From Sphingomonas sp. SORGH_AS_0950 (GTDB lineage Bacteria > Pseudomonadota > Alphaproteobacteria > Sphingomonadales > Sphingomonadaceae): 64,000 nucleotides of DNA. Numbering within the stretch: position 1 is the stretch's first letter; each line of letters begins with the position of its first letter. The stretch lies in NCBI RefSeq assembly GCF_030818415.1, contig NZ_JAUTAE010000003.1, positions 62,001 to 126,000 of the forward strand, read 5' to 3'. Shown here piece after piece: positions 28,109-37,700 of the stretch. The notes under the pieces are model-generated. The model was not told the DNA's origin. It did not search any database and saw only the letters and a list, made by a program, of their open reading frames with translations. The position numbers and the translations under genes were made by a program.

Positions 28109-28123
28109 GTTCCCTTTATGTTC
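28109..28123 (-). promoter_or_regulatory. LexA box, alphaproteobacterial type
   Basis: GTTC (28109-28112), seven bases, GTTC (28120-28123) on the plus strand. This direct repeat GTTC-N7-GTTC is the established LexA operator of Alphaproteobacteria. It sits 20 bases upstream of the imuA ATG, so the whole mutagenesis operon should be SOS-induced. Confidence 0.85.
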
Positions 28124-28345
28124 CGTATTTTGGTGGCAATCGTCAATCGGATTTTGGATGGGATTCTAGGGGTGTATCGTCCAGTCTCGTGAATCAATGG
28201 CGGCGCATTGTCGCGCGGCCAGCATGTGCTGGCATGCGGCACATGATCAAATCGGTGCCCTCTGCCAGGATAGGCGCCGCAATCCGACAGGGGAGCATAT
28301 CTCCTGCCCGCCTGCCCTGGCGATTGGTTACGTCTCGCGGCTTAG

Positions 28346-28415
28346 GTGTTTAGTCCCGGCCTCTGCTGGACCGTATTGATGACGAACCGCTCGGGCTCTG
28401 ACGTTCGCATCAGTG
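28346..28415 (-). mobile_element. Remnant of an IS481-family element (left end)
   Basis: GTGTTTAGTCCCGG at 28346 matches the end of the intact IS481 element at 50732 (GTGTTCAGTCCCGG). Read leftward it encodes SEPERFVINT...RPGLNT with a stop, against SEPDRFIVNP...MPGLNT in the intact transposase. Only about 70 bases remain, so this is the scar of a related but diverged copy. Confidence 0.75.
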
Positions 28416-28558
28416 CCTGTTCGCTATCGCTGATTGGAGCGGGTGTCAGGACAAGGTATCCCCCGATATGCCTAAGATGGAACGGGAGTTGTACAAATCA
28501 TCAACAGAAAGTGAATTTACCCCTTTCGCCTTTCTATAAATTGACTCATAAAATTCCA

Positions 28559-29032
28559 ATGCCGATCCGCTCCGAAAACCGTTGGCTCTATCCGATCGAC
28601 TGGCAGCAGCTGTCGGATCGCATTCGGTTCGACCGGGCGAAATCTCGCTGTGAACGATGCGCCCGGCCCCATCTGCGCCTGGTTCCGCACTTGGGCGACG
28701 GTCGATGGTGGGACGCCGACCTTCAATGTTGGCGTTCCGCGCGAGGCAAGCGCGTCACAGTCCGTTATGTCGATATCGCTGCGGTACGGACGACTTATGT
28801 CGTCCTGGCCTGTGCGCATCTGGATCATGACCCAGGTCACAACTGGCCTGCCAATTTGGCGGCCTTATGCCAACGATGCCATATGCTGCACGACGCGGCG
28901 GAACATCGTTGGCAAAGGTGGTGGAACAACTTCAGGCGCCGCGCCCTTCGCGACCTCTACGAAGACCCTCGTCTGGCACGCAAACGGCTTGGACAGGCGC
29001 GATACAGGGCGAGGTTGAGAGGCACAGGCTGA
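28559..29032 (+). CDS. HNH endonuclease-like protein
   Basis: A 157-residue protein from ATG 28559 (MPIRSENRWLYPIDWQQLS). It has a first CxxC pair (SRCERCARP) and an HNH-like core, LACAHLDHDPGHNWPANLAAL then CQRCHMLHD, with two zinc-ligand cysteine pairs and the AHLDHDP / N / H catalytic pattern. HNH proteins cut or nick DNA. A basic C-terminus (RWWNNFRRRALRDLYED) fits DNA binding. A longer frame reaches back to 28346 but would cross the IS scar. Such plasmid genes are common; substrate unknown. Confidence 0.7.
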   Translation: MPIRSENRWLYPIDWQQLSDRIRFDRAKSRCERCARPHLRLVPHLGDGRWWDADLQCWRSARGKRVTVRYVDIAAVRTTYVVLACAHLDHDPGHNWPANLAALCQRCHMLHDAAEHRWQRWWNNFRRRALRDLYEDPRLARKRLGQARYRARLRGTG

Positions 29033-29099
29033 AGAGGTCCGCACCGTAATCAGGTGTAACCGGCGGGCGTACCTCGTTGAAGGCCGCCCGCTAGCTCCG

Positions 29100-29606
29100 T
29101 TATTCTCCGGACAGATGGGCCGCAGCGGCACTTTTGGCGGCCTTCACGCCCTTGGGCTTTGCGGGTACCTTGCTGCCGGGCTTGCGGCCCAGACCGATCT
29201 TCTTGGCCATCGCGCGACGGCTTTCCGAATAGCTCTCGGCGACCATTGGATAGTCCGCCTTCAGATTGTAGCGCTCGCGATATTGCTCGGGCGTAAGCCC
29301 ATGGGTTGCCAAATGGCGGCGCAAGGTCTTGTAGGGCTTGCCATCGATCATCGAGACGATGTGATCCCTCGAGGCCAGCGACTTCCGCACCGACACTGCT
29401 GGGGTGTATTCGATAGTATCGACCGCCTCCCCTCCCGAAGGTGCGCTACCGCCAGCCAGCTGTAGAATGGCGCTGTGCATGCTGCCCAGGAAAGCCGGAA
29501 CCTGCTCCGCGTCTATCCGGGTGTTGGGGTTGCCCAGCCAGGCAATGGTCAGTTCGGTCGCGAGTTCGACAGCCTGTGCAGTGTCGGTGATGTTTTCGTC
29601 AGCCAT
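29100..29606 (-). CDS. MucR/Ros family transcriptional regulator
   Basis: A 168-residue protein from ATG 29606 (MADENITDTAQAVELATELT). The MucR core is clear: TPAVSVRKSLASRDHIVSMI, KTLRRHLATHGLTPEQYRERY, then KADYPMVAESYSESRRAMAKK and IGLGRK. The cysteines that bind zinc in Ros are absent at the usual place (IVSMIDGKPYK), as in many sphingomonad MucR-like proteins. The tail is Lys/Ala-rich. MucR proteins repress AT-rich promoters for surface polysaccharide, motility and other functions. The target here is unknown; the IS3 element lies upstream and could affect its promoter. Confidence 0.88.
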   Translation of the reverse strand: MADENITDTAQAVELATELTIAWLGNPNTRIDAEQVPAFLGSMHSAILQLAGGSAPSGGEAVDTIEYTPAVSVRKSLASRDHIVSMIDGKPYKTLRRHLATHGLTPEQYRERYNLKADYPMVAESYSESRRAMAKKIGLGRKPGSKVPAKPKGVKAAKSAAAAHLSGE

Positions 29607-29813
29607 GTTTTGTCCAGATGGGAGTGTCAGGAGCTTTACGGTGCTGCTCGGTCTATTGAACCGTTGACGGCCATGCCACAGCACGCGTCTTGCAGCAGCA
29701 ACGGGTGCAAATCGTCAAGACATTATTTTCCTGATAAGTCTTATCGCTCAACTAATCATATGGTGAGGCGGAACGTATCGCCGCTGATCTGCCCCCCGTT
29801 TCACCGGACGGAT

Positions 29814-30647
29814 TTAAGCGGTTGCAAAAACCAGTGCGCGATGTTCGCGCGGCGAACGCATTTTGAGCCCTGAATGCGGGTGGTTGTCGTTGTAGTCCTC
29901 GATCCACCCGGCCAGCGATGTCAACGCGTTGAGTGCATTGGGGAGCGGCGAGACGCGGACGTAATCGCGTTTGAGGGTATGCACGAAGGCCTCGGAGATG
30001 CCGTTGGATTGCGGGCTTCGGACAGGCGTGAAGCAGGGCTTGAGCCCGAGTTGCCGGGCAAAGGTCCGCGTTTCGCGGGCGGTATAGGCCGAGCCGTTAT
30101 CGGACAGCATCTCGACCGGCGTGGTCGTACGTACAGCGCCGAAGCGGGTTTCCACGGCTTCCAGCATGATGTCGCGCACGTCCGAGCCACTGATGCCGGT
30201 ATTGGCGACCGCACGCCAGGCGATGATCTCGCGGTCATGGGCGTCGATGATGAAGGCGCCGCGCACGACCTCGCCGTTCCAGCAGGTGAACTCAAAGCCG
30301 TCCGAGCACCAGCGTAGGTTCGAGCGGATCGTCACCACGACGCCGTCATGGCCATAGTCGGCCCGCTCGGTATAGCGCCGCGCCAGCAGCAGGCGGTCCG
30401 CCGCCATGATGCGATAGACACGCTTGTGGTTGACCGGCGCCGATCCTTCGGCGCGTTGCTGTCGATTGAGGACCGCCGCGATGCGGCGGTAGCCATATGT
30501 TGGCCGCTGCGCGGCGATCTGGCGAATGCGCGGCAGCAAATCCGCATCCTCGGCCTTCGTGTACGCCCCGCGAGCCTTGGTGCTGCCGCCCAGGCAGTCG
30601 TACACCGTCGAGCGCCCGACGCCCAGCGTGCTGGCGACCAGGCTCAC
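29814..30647 (-). CDS. IS3-family transposase OrfB (DDE catalytic part)
   Basis: A 277-residue frame with an rve integrase core: FEFTCWNGEVVRGAFIIDAHD holds the first Asp, TPVEMLSDNGSAYTA the second, and SPQSNGISEAFVHTLK the Glu, in DDE order. It is probably made as OrfAB by -1 frameshifting: at 30689-30695 a seven-A run followed by G (CCAAAAAAAGCG on the coding strand) lets the upstream frame continue as KKSELAHALAVAGDYPVSLV directly into OrfB. The GTG shown is the nominal start of the separate frame. Confidence 0.9.
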   Translation of the reverse strand: MSLVASTLGVGRSTVYDCLGGSTKARGAYTKAEDADLLPRIRQIAAQRPTYGYRRIAAVLNRQQRAEGSAPVNHKRVYRIMAADRLLLARRYTERADYGHDGVVVTIRSNLRWCSDGFEFTCWNGEVVRGAFIIDAHDREIIAWRAVANTGISGSDVRDIMLEAVETRFGAVRTTTPVEMLSDNGSAYTARETRTFARQLGLKPCFTPVRSPQSNGISEAFVHTLKRDYVRVSPLPNALNALTSLAGWIEDYNDNHPHSGLKMRSPREHRALVFATA

Positions 30648-31021
30648 CGGATAGTCTCCGGCAACGGCGAGTGCATGAGCAAGCTCGCTTTTTTTGGGCG
30701 CGAGCGCTCCATCGCCTCCTTCAGGATCTCGACCTCCAGCGTCTTGCGGCCGAGCTGGCGCTCCAGTTCACGGATGCGGTTGTCCATCTCGCGGACCTGG
30801 CGGTTGCTGGTCACCTCGTCGTCGCCAGCCACCGCTACGCTCCCGCCTTCCAGCATTAGCCGCCGCCAGCGGTACAACAGGTTCGGCGCCACGCCGTTGC
30901 GGCGCGCCACCACCGAGATGCTCTCGCGACCATCGAGCGTTTCCTCGACGATCCTCAGCTTCTCGGGCGTGCTCCAGTGACGGCGACGACCGCCGTCGGT
31001 GATGATCTCGGACACGGACAT
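30644..31021 (-). CDS. IS3-family transposase OrfA (HTH)
   Basis: Begins MSVSEIITDGGRRRHWS from ATG 31021 (a start at 31048 is in frame). RRHWSTPEKLRIVEETLDG then SVVARRNGVAPNLLYRWRRL is the helix-turn-helix that recognises the IS ends, followed by a leucine-zipper-like segment (NRIRELERQLGRKTLEVEIL). It ends four bases into OrfB; frameshifting at the seven-A run yields the fusion transposase. Confidence 0.9.
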   Translation of the reverse strand: MSVSEIITDGGRRRHWSTPEKLRIVEETLDGRESISVVARRNGVAPNLLYRWRRLMLEGGSVAVAGDDEVTSNRQVREMDNRIRELERQLGRKTLEVEILKEAMERSRPKKASLLMHSPLPETIR

Positions 31022-31348
31022 AAGCCTATGCTTAGGGGATAGCCCCAAGCCTCCTTCTTAGGCTTGAATCCGTCCGGTCGAAATGGGGGCCAGCTCAGCC
31101 GCTTTATTTCATATCCATATGATCGCCTCTGCCCTTTGACCGGGGTATTTAGCACCCCGCGCAGGCAATCGGTGCCCTTTGGAAATGATTGGTTGTTCGA
31201 ATTATTGAGCCACTTAGGGCGGCTCCCCGTCGGCTCGCTCGACCTCTACAAAACTCCTGATGTGGCCCCATTCCATCTGCAGGATAGTGGATGGCAAAAC
31301 CTTCATGCTTGGCGATATGGAAGCACCTTCACCACATGGGAGTCTGAC

Positions 31349-31624
31349 ATGAATAACGCCGACCTCGCCGACCGCATCGCCGGTAGCCACGACATCGGCA
31401 AGGCTGATGCACGCAAGCTCGTCGACGGTGTATTTGCCGCTATTGTCGAGGCAGCCACAGCTGGAGACGAGATTGCCATCAATGGCTTTGGCAAGTTCAA
31501 GGTCAAAGACAGCCCTGCCCGCGAGGGCCGCAATCCCGCCACTGGCGAGGCCATTCAGATCGCGGCCGCCAAGAAGCTGGCCTTTACGCCTGCCAAGGCC
31601 GTTAAGGACAAGCTCAACGGCTGA
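31349..31624 (+). CDS. HU-family DNA-binding protein
   Basis: ATG 31349 follows GGGAG by six bases. The 91-residue product MNNADLADRIAGSHDIGK then LVDGVFAAIVEAATAGDEIA and NGFGKFKVKDSPAREGRNPA is a standard HU/IHF-type protein: N-terminal helices, then the DNA-binding arm (GRNPATGEAIQI) and the C-terminal FTPAKAVKDKLNG. HU bends and compacts DNA. It is a plasmid-encoded copy, of normal length. Confidence 0.92.
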   Translation: MNNADLADRIAGSHDIGKADARKLVDGVFAAIVEAATAGDEIAINGFGKFKVKDSPAREGRNPATGEAIQIAAAKKLAFTPAKAVKDKLNG

Positions 31625-31770
31625 TCGCCTGTCGCCCCGCACGCACGTCGAGCGGGGCGATGTTGGCATTCCCGGCCGTTCGCTCCCCGTTTCCGGCTCT
31701 GCAATAGCGGACGTTAGATCATCGGGCACCGCCTATCGCCAAAAGCCGCGAAATGCGGCAACGACACGGT

Positions 31771-32667
31771 ATGAACCGTCTCGCCTTTCTTGCCCTCACT
31801 CTGGCGGGACTTGCCTGGGGGCTCGGCTTTCCGCTCGGCAAGTTGGCCCTGCGCGAACTCGACCCGGCGCATATGGTGCTGCTCCGCTTCTTCGTTGCCA
31901 GCATCGTCGCTTGTCCGTTCGCCCTTGCCACCAAGGAAGCAAGAGCGCTTTTCCGTTCGCCGCCGGTTCTGCTTGCGGGCGCGCTTTACGGATTAGCCTT
32001 CGTAATCCAATTCGAGGGGTTGGCCGGGGTTACCGTCACTCTCGCGGCCCTGCTGGTCGGAGCGATGCCCGCGCTGATCGCAGGCTCGGCATATCTGATC
32101 GGCGAACGGGTCACGCGTGCCTCGTGGATCGGCGTCGTCGCAGCGACGGGTGGCGCGACTTTGATCGCTGGCAAGCCTGGCGGCGCCGGCACTGCGATCG
32201 GGATCGCACTTTCATTGGTATCGCTCCTGATCTTCCTGGCGTGGCTTCTGGCGCTGAAGCGCGTGCCTGTGACGCGATCGGCGATGGCTGTGCCTGCGGT
32301 CACATTGGTCGTGGCGACGCTCACCGTGCTGCCGATCGCGCTGCTGCTCCATGGTGCGCCCCCACTCGCGCTGAGCCCGGTCGCCTGGAGCGGGATCATC
32401 GGGCAGGGTATTCTCTCAACCTTCTTTGCCACGGCCGCATGGCAGTATGGCGCGGCCCGCGTCGATAGCGCCAGTGCAGGCGTGTTCATAAACATCGAGC
32501 CGTTGATCGGTGCCGCGCTCGGCATCGGCCTGTTCGGTGATCCGGTGGGATGGCCAGTCCTGCTGGGCGGAATGCTGATTGTGGTCGGCAGCATTGTCGT
32601 CGTTCGCGGCGAGCGCCCCAACGCCAGTCACGCAGCGGACGCTACGCATGGTCTGTCGATGGACTAG
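31771..32667 (+). CDS. EamA/DMT-family transporter
   Basis: About 298 residues from ATG 31771 (31753 also possible). Ten hydrophobic segments in two EamA halves are visible, the first starting LALTLAGLAWGLGFPLGKLA and the second GIALSLVSLLIFLAWLLALK. The ending GWPVLLGGMLIVVGSIVVVRG is typical. DMT proteins of the inner membrane export amino acids, nucleobases or drugs; no substrate can be assigned. It stands alone, downstream of HU. Confidence 0.88.
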   Translation: MNRLAFLALTLAGLAWGLGFPLGKLALRELDPAHMVLLRFFVASIVACPFALATKEARALFRSPPVLLAGALYGLAFVIQFEGLAGVTVTLAALLVGAMPALIAGSAYLIGERVTRASWIGVVAATGGATLIAGKPGGAGTAIGIALSLVSLLIFLAWLLALKRVPVTRSAMAVPAVTLVVATLTVLPIALLLHGAPPLALSPVAWSGIIGQGILSTFFATAAWQYGAARVDSASAGVFINIEPLIGAALGIGLFGDPVGWPVLLGGMLIVVGSIVVVRGERPNASHAADATHGLSMD

Positions 32668-33322
32668 GTTATGGTGACCCACAATCGGTCATTCAGACCG
32701 CCATCCCCGCTCCCCAACTCCTGCCATTCATTCATCTTCTAAATCGGGTTCGAAGGCCTAGGTACTTTAGATGCCAACACGGCGAGATTTGGGACTTTGC
32801 TGACGTTCGCCTGCGGCGTGCCGAACGGCGGCTCGTTGTCGAAGCCGACGTTCAAAGTTCGTGTGACCGGCACCTCGGAACGTCAGAAGCCGGGCCGGAT
32901 GCAGACTGTCAGCTCTTGGTCAGGCGATCAGCGAAAGCAGACGCTGACTGATCAGCCGATGCCGACGGCCAGATATGGGCCGCTAGCCGCCTGTCTGCAC
33001 AGCGGTACTGAAAGCCGAAAGGCCGCCGATCGAATGCCGCCCCAGAAGCCGCCTGTCGGCAAAGCGCTCTGAATTTGGTCACGCAGCTTAGCTTGACGCG
33101 GTTGCACGGTCCAAATGGCAGGGGGCAGCGCGGCGCGCTGCGGCGCGCGACGATGGCAGCGTCAGCGTCAGCTCGAGCTGCGGCAGCATTTCGGGGGAAT
33201 AAAGATCGAGATCAACCGATCGGCAGGACACGAAGCGCGGTGACCGACGGCTGGCATTTTTCGGCCCCGGGCAATTGCTCTGGGGCCGGGTCGCGTTGAG
33301 GTAAGGCTGGGAGGACACGACC
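32668..33322. other. Gene-poor stretch
   Basis: No convincing gene. Short frames exist (for example 32797-33072 on the plus strand) but lack ribosome sites or recognisable features. Near the right end, CGGCCCC...GGGGCCG (about 33261-33288) can form a hairpin just before the small gene at 33323. Confidence 0.4.
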
Positions 33323-33511
33323 GTGCGCGCAGCCTATCAGCGGCAGCTCGACCATTATGCTGTGATCGGCGAGATACTCGCGATCGGTAATCTCAAACGC
33401 ATGGTGCACGAAGGGAAAGACGAGCATGAGCTCAAGTCCGATCTGTCGGGCGGGCGGACGCCACCGCTGACACCAGCCGCGCGCAAGGTCGCGAAGCGCC
33501 AGCGGCCTTAA
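33323..33511 (+). CDS. Small hypothetical protein, 62 aa
   Basis: A GTG at 33323 lies eight bases after GGGAGG (33309-33314), a strong ribosome site that supports translation. The product MRAAYQRQLDHYAVIGEIL then AIGNLKRMVHEGKDEHELK is helical and charged with a basic tail (ARKVAKRQRP). No family known. Confidence 0.5.
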   Translation: MRAAYQRQLDHYAVIGEILAIGNLKRMVHEGKDEHELKSDLSGGRTPPLTPAARKVAKRQRP

Positions 33512-33703
33512 GGGTCTGTCCCCCGCCCGACGCGGCATACGCCGAGACCCGGCACGGGGCTTGGTAGCGCGGACAGCAGGCCAGCACCACGAAGCGGCGG
33601 TCGCGCGACACTGTGTCGCGCGAGGCGTACTAATCCATCCGATCTGGACTTAAACTGGGCGATCGGCTCGCGTACCTTACCCTCGACGCCTATTTCTGCG
33701 CCC

Positions 33704-34537
33704 ATGACCGACCAATTCTCGCGCGGCCGCTCCGATCGGATGGTGGCTTACTACACGCAGTATCGCACCGCGCTCGACACTGTGCCAACCGGTGGCACTT
33801 TCATGCCCTATCGCTGGTGGACGCTGCCCGATTCCATGACCATGATCTGGATGCCTTACAGCCAGATGCTCGACGAGTACGCGACCGACCTTTCGAACAT
33901 CATCAACGCGCTCACGCACAATGTTGCACGGCTGCGTGCGTGGGACGACGTGATGCAGGGCCTTGGCGACGACGAGCAATTCGAGCTCAGCCACGAATTC
34001 ATCGACACGCTCGGCACGGTTGCGCTCGGCCAGCCTTATGCGATCAAGTCACGCTTCACCTTGGCGGTCGGCCATCTCAGCCATCAGGCGAACCAGGCAA
34101 AGGACATGGCGGGCTGGAAGGACGAATTTCCGACCAAGAATCTCTATCTCAACGATATCGAGCCGTTCGGTGCGCCGTGGCGCAAATACCGTGCTTTCAA
34201 GCTCAAGCTCGAACCCTTGGCGGGGAGCGCGTTCAAGGAGGCGACCGACGATTTTCGCAACGCCTATAACCACGGCTTCTCGTCGCGCTTCGTCCTCGGC
34301 ATGACCGCGATGGTCACGCGGCACGTCCGCAACGGCCGGGTCAGCTACGCCTTCGGCGGCAATGAGCCGCTGGGGATCGCCGCGGTCGCGGATCTGCTCG
34401 AAATCGAACGCGACCATTGCTACCGCGCTTATGCTGCCTTCCAAGTGCTGATCGAAGAACAGATTGCCGCGATTGTAGCGATGGAGACGAGTGGCACTGC
34501 GACAAGCGGTGGCAGGGCAACCGCTGCACCCACCTGA
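33704..34537 (+). CDS. HEPN-like hypothetical protein
   Basis: A 277-residue helical protein starting MTDQFSRGRSDRMVAYYTQY. Near residue 187 it carries DDFRNAYNHGFSSRF, an R-x4-H arrangement like the catalytic motif of HEPN ribonucleases. An aromatic segment (MPYRWWTLPDSMTMIWMPYSQ) lies near the N-terminus. It sits 214 bases before the Avs-like gene on the same strand and opens the defence-like island. A HEPN toxin or sensor role is inference; the motif alone is weak evidence. Confidence 0.55.
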   Translation: MTDQFSRGRSDRMVAYYTQYRTALDTVPTGGTFMPYRWWTLPDSMTMIWMPYSQMLDEYATDLSNIINALTHNVARLRAWDDVMQGLGDDEQFELSHEFIDTLGTVALGQPYAIKSRFTLAVGHLSHQANQAKDMAGWKDEFPTKNLYLNDIEPFGAPWRKYRAFKLKLEPLAGSAFKEATDDFRNAYNHGFSSRFVLGMTAMVTRHVRNGRVSYAFGGNEPLGIAAVADLLEIERDHCYRAYAAFQVLIEEQIAAIVAMETSGTATSGGRATAAPT

Positions 34538-34751
34538 GGCCACTTGCTCATCATAACGCCGGACCCGACGAGATCATCCTGAGCAACGATATCAACGTCT
34601 TGCCGATTCGAGCCTCGCCACCCGAAGCCGTGCACGATAGTTGCGTGGCCTTGGGGTTGCGACAATATCGTAGCGACCGTTTGGCAACCTCACCAGACCC
34701 AGTTGACCAGAAACGGTCGGAACCTTGGTGACCTCATGAGAGACACGAACC

Positions 34752-37700
34752 TTGGCGGAAACTAAAGTAAGTTCGATGGGCAGTCCGGCAAGACCATGGT
34801 CTATCCCGGAAGCAGACCTTTTACGCCAGGCGACCGCGTCGTTGCGCGGTTACGTTTACCAGTTGCACCAGTCCGCTGCCGCCTGGATCGATCTGCCCGA
34901 AGGCAATACGCTGCAAATCGAGGTCGCCGAGGACTTCTCAGAGATTCTCAAGCAGCCCGATCAGATTGACGAGATTCTCAAGGCGACCCAGGTCAAGGAC
35001 ACGCGTGAATCGGGACGCATTACCCTCAATTCGGGCGATGTACTTGACACTATCGAGAGCGTGCATCGTCTGGGACAGGCCAATCCCGGCCGTATCGTCG
35101 ATATCGTATTCCTGACGACGTCCGAGATAGGCAAGGAGCGAAAAAATCCACTTCCTTCGGGGGATCGTGGGCTTGACGCTTGGCGAAAAGCTGCGGCTGG
35201 CGGCCCAGTTGCCGAGATAAGCAAAGCGTTGGTTGCTCGTCTTCCCAAGGGACCCGCAAGGACGTTTGTGCGCAAGAGCAACGCCGCAACGCTTAGGGAG
35301 CAGCTGCTGGCCAGGCTCACATTCGAATGTGGCGCGCCGGATTGGCAGCTAATCGCCAGCAGCAACCGGACGAAACTGTCGGCGATGTGCGAGGAAGTTC
35401 AGGCGACGCCTGCTGCGGCGCATGCTGCCTATGATGTGGTGTTTGGGGAATTGCTGACCACGATCCTCACATCTTCGACGCGACAACTCACGCGCACTCA
35501 TCTGATCAATTGCCTGAGGCGGGCCACCGCGATCGCAATGCCGTCTCAGATCGTCGAGCAGTTGGCGATCGCCGGTGCCGCGCTTAGGCCTGAAGCGGCA
35601 ATCGATCCGGTTGCATTGCGGATGATCGCGTCTGCGATGCTAGAGGTGGCCGAACCGCCGTCCCTCGCAGCGCTGGTCGGGGACGACCGGGTCGGGGGAC
35701 GCACCGCATTCGATCAGATCGCGGCGCTTGAGCGGACGCTTACGCGCTCCAACCCTTCCCAAAAGGACGGTGACCGGGCTACGATTAACACGCTCGCCGG
35801 TCTGATGGGCAAGCGGCATATGGTCATCGGAGGACCGGGGTCGGGGAAATCGCACGCGCTCTGGCGATCGGCGCGACAACTACTCGACAAACAGGAAGTT
35901 TTTCCGCTCTTTCTGTCTGCCGCCGAGCTCTCCACCAGTGACGAACTCTTCGCGCCACTGACATATGCTGCAGCCGGTCTGTCCATCGAGGCAATCGTGT
36001 CCGATCCGCGCGTCTGCTTCATGATCGACGGATGGTCCGAATTTGCCAGCGGGGATAAGGCGGGCGAAAGGCACAAGGCGCTAACAAGGCTCCGCAACGC
36101 GCGCATTATCGCGACCGCAAAATCGGCGGAAGGCGCGGGTGCCGCGTTCGAAGTTTGGACGCTGGACCTGTTCACCCCCGAGCAGGTCGCGGCGAGCACA
36201 GGCGTCGCGCATCCGGGCCGGCCCGTACTTTCGCAAGCGATCATCGATCTGCTTCGCCTACCCCTGCTTTTGTCGATCTATCTTCTGACAGACGCAGATG
36301 CTTTCTCCACGGGCGAGCTCCTGCGCCAATTCCATGATCAATTGGCGCGTGACCTGCCCGGCCGATTCACCGACGCCCTTGCTCGAGCCGCTGCGGCATC
36401 GGTCCTGACAGACGATCGGGGGTTCGGCAGGTTCATCGCGCAACTCGAGGCTCACGCCGGGTCCGCCGGGATCACGGAGTCAAAGCAGCTTCTCCGTCGG
36501 CTGGGCACCATAACGGAACGCAACGGGAAGGCCTTGCCCATCCATGACCTTTACTGGAACTGGCTGGCAGGACGTGGGCTGCTGCGGCATTTTTCGAGCA
36601 GCGATGCGCTTCGATCGATCGCGACGCGGGAATGTTATGCCTTGGCATTGCAATCCGGTGACGTGGCCGCAGCGGAAGACGGCCGTGCGATTGTTGACAG
36701 CGATATCGTTCTCAGCGCTACTCTGGAAACCGGCCGACCGATCGGGGCCGTCGATCCGATGATTGGCGGCGCGATCGACCGGGGGCTTGGGGATGCCAGC
36801 CTCGCGCGGCGCAGCCGCGCCGGCCTTGCCGCACTGGCGATCAACAAACCCGACTACCTGGGTCCCGCCCTTGATGTCCTGAGCGAAGTGTATGAAGCGA
36901 GGCTTGCGCTGCCCGAATGGTCAGCGGCTCTGCACCCTGAATTGCTGTACCCGCATCGATCGATCCTCGCGAGCTGGATGCCAGCCCGCGGGACCGAACT
37001 CGTCCTTGGGATAATCGCCGATCACGGCGGACCGGAATGGTCGGATTGGCTCGGGCAATTGGCGGTCAACAATACGGTGTCCGGCGCTGCAGCGCTGGCA
37101 GCGGCACTGGGCTGCCGACCGGACTTCCCGGAGTGGGGACACCCATATTTCGACGAGCTGGTACGAGCTGCTCCATGGCTGCTGCGGAGCGCAGCAGGGC
37201 GGCGCGCAAACCGCGCGCTGGCAAGACATATTGCGGCAACCTACGACCATCTCGTCGATACGGCAGTCAAGCCAGGAAGCAGTGGGTGGCTCGAGCTCAA
37301 TCGCGTACTGGTCGATTGCGGCGACAACGCGGTATTCGCCGCATTGCTCGAGCGGTTTCCCGCGATGAGCGAGCAAGCACAGGAATATCTGGGATTTGCC
37401 GTGGTCGAGCGAGGTGAGCCGTGGATCGGCGCGTTCCAGAAAATTGCCTTTACGTCGTTCAAGATACACCATCACCGCCTTACCAAGTATCTTTCGCCGG
37501 ACATCGATGACGAAACCGCCCGAGCATGGATCGCCAACGGTCACGCCACGACCGGCTGGCGCGTCCTTGTCGCGCGGCACGGGAATGCCCTGCTTCCGGA
37601 ACTGCTAGCGGGACTGCCGCAGTCATATTCCGGCATGCCGGACGTTCCCGCACTGGAGCCCCTGCGGTTCCTCGAGGACGCCCCGGCTTCGCTGATCGAG

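Larger units (their letters stand above)
29785..31097 (-). mobile_element. IS3-family insertion sequence, complete
   Basis: Imperfect terminal inverted repeats of about 35 bp: TGATCTGCCCCCCGTTTCAC... at the left end (29785) and the reverse complement TGAGCTGGCCCCCATTTCGA... at the right (ending 31097), both continuing CCGGACGGATT. The 5-bp target duplication GCCGC flanks both ends (29780-29784 and 31098-31102). Two overlapping frames encode the transposase. Intact ends, duplication and frames suggest a recent, probably active copy. Confidence 0.9.

Noticed and set aside
31407..32468. 353-codon frame over HU and the EamA gene
   Set aside because: It crosses two well-supported genes in another frame and is arginine-rich noise.
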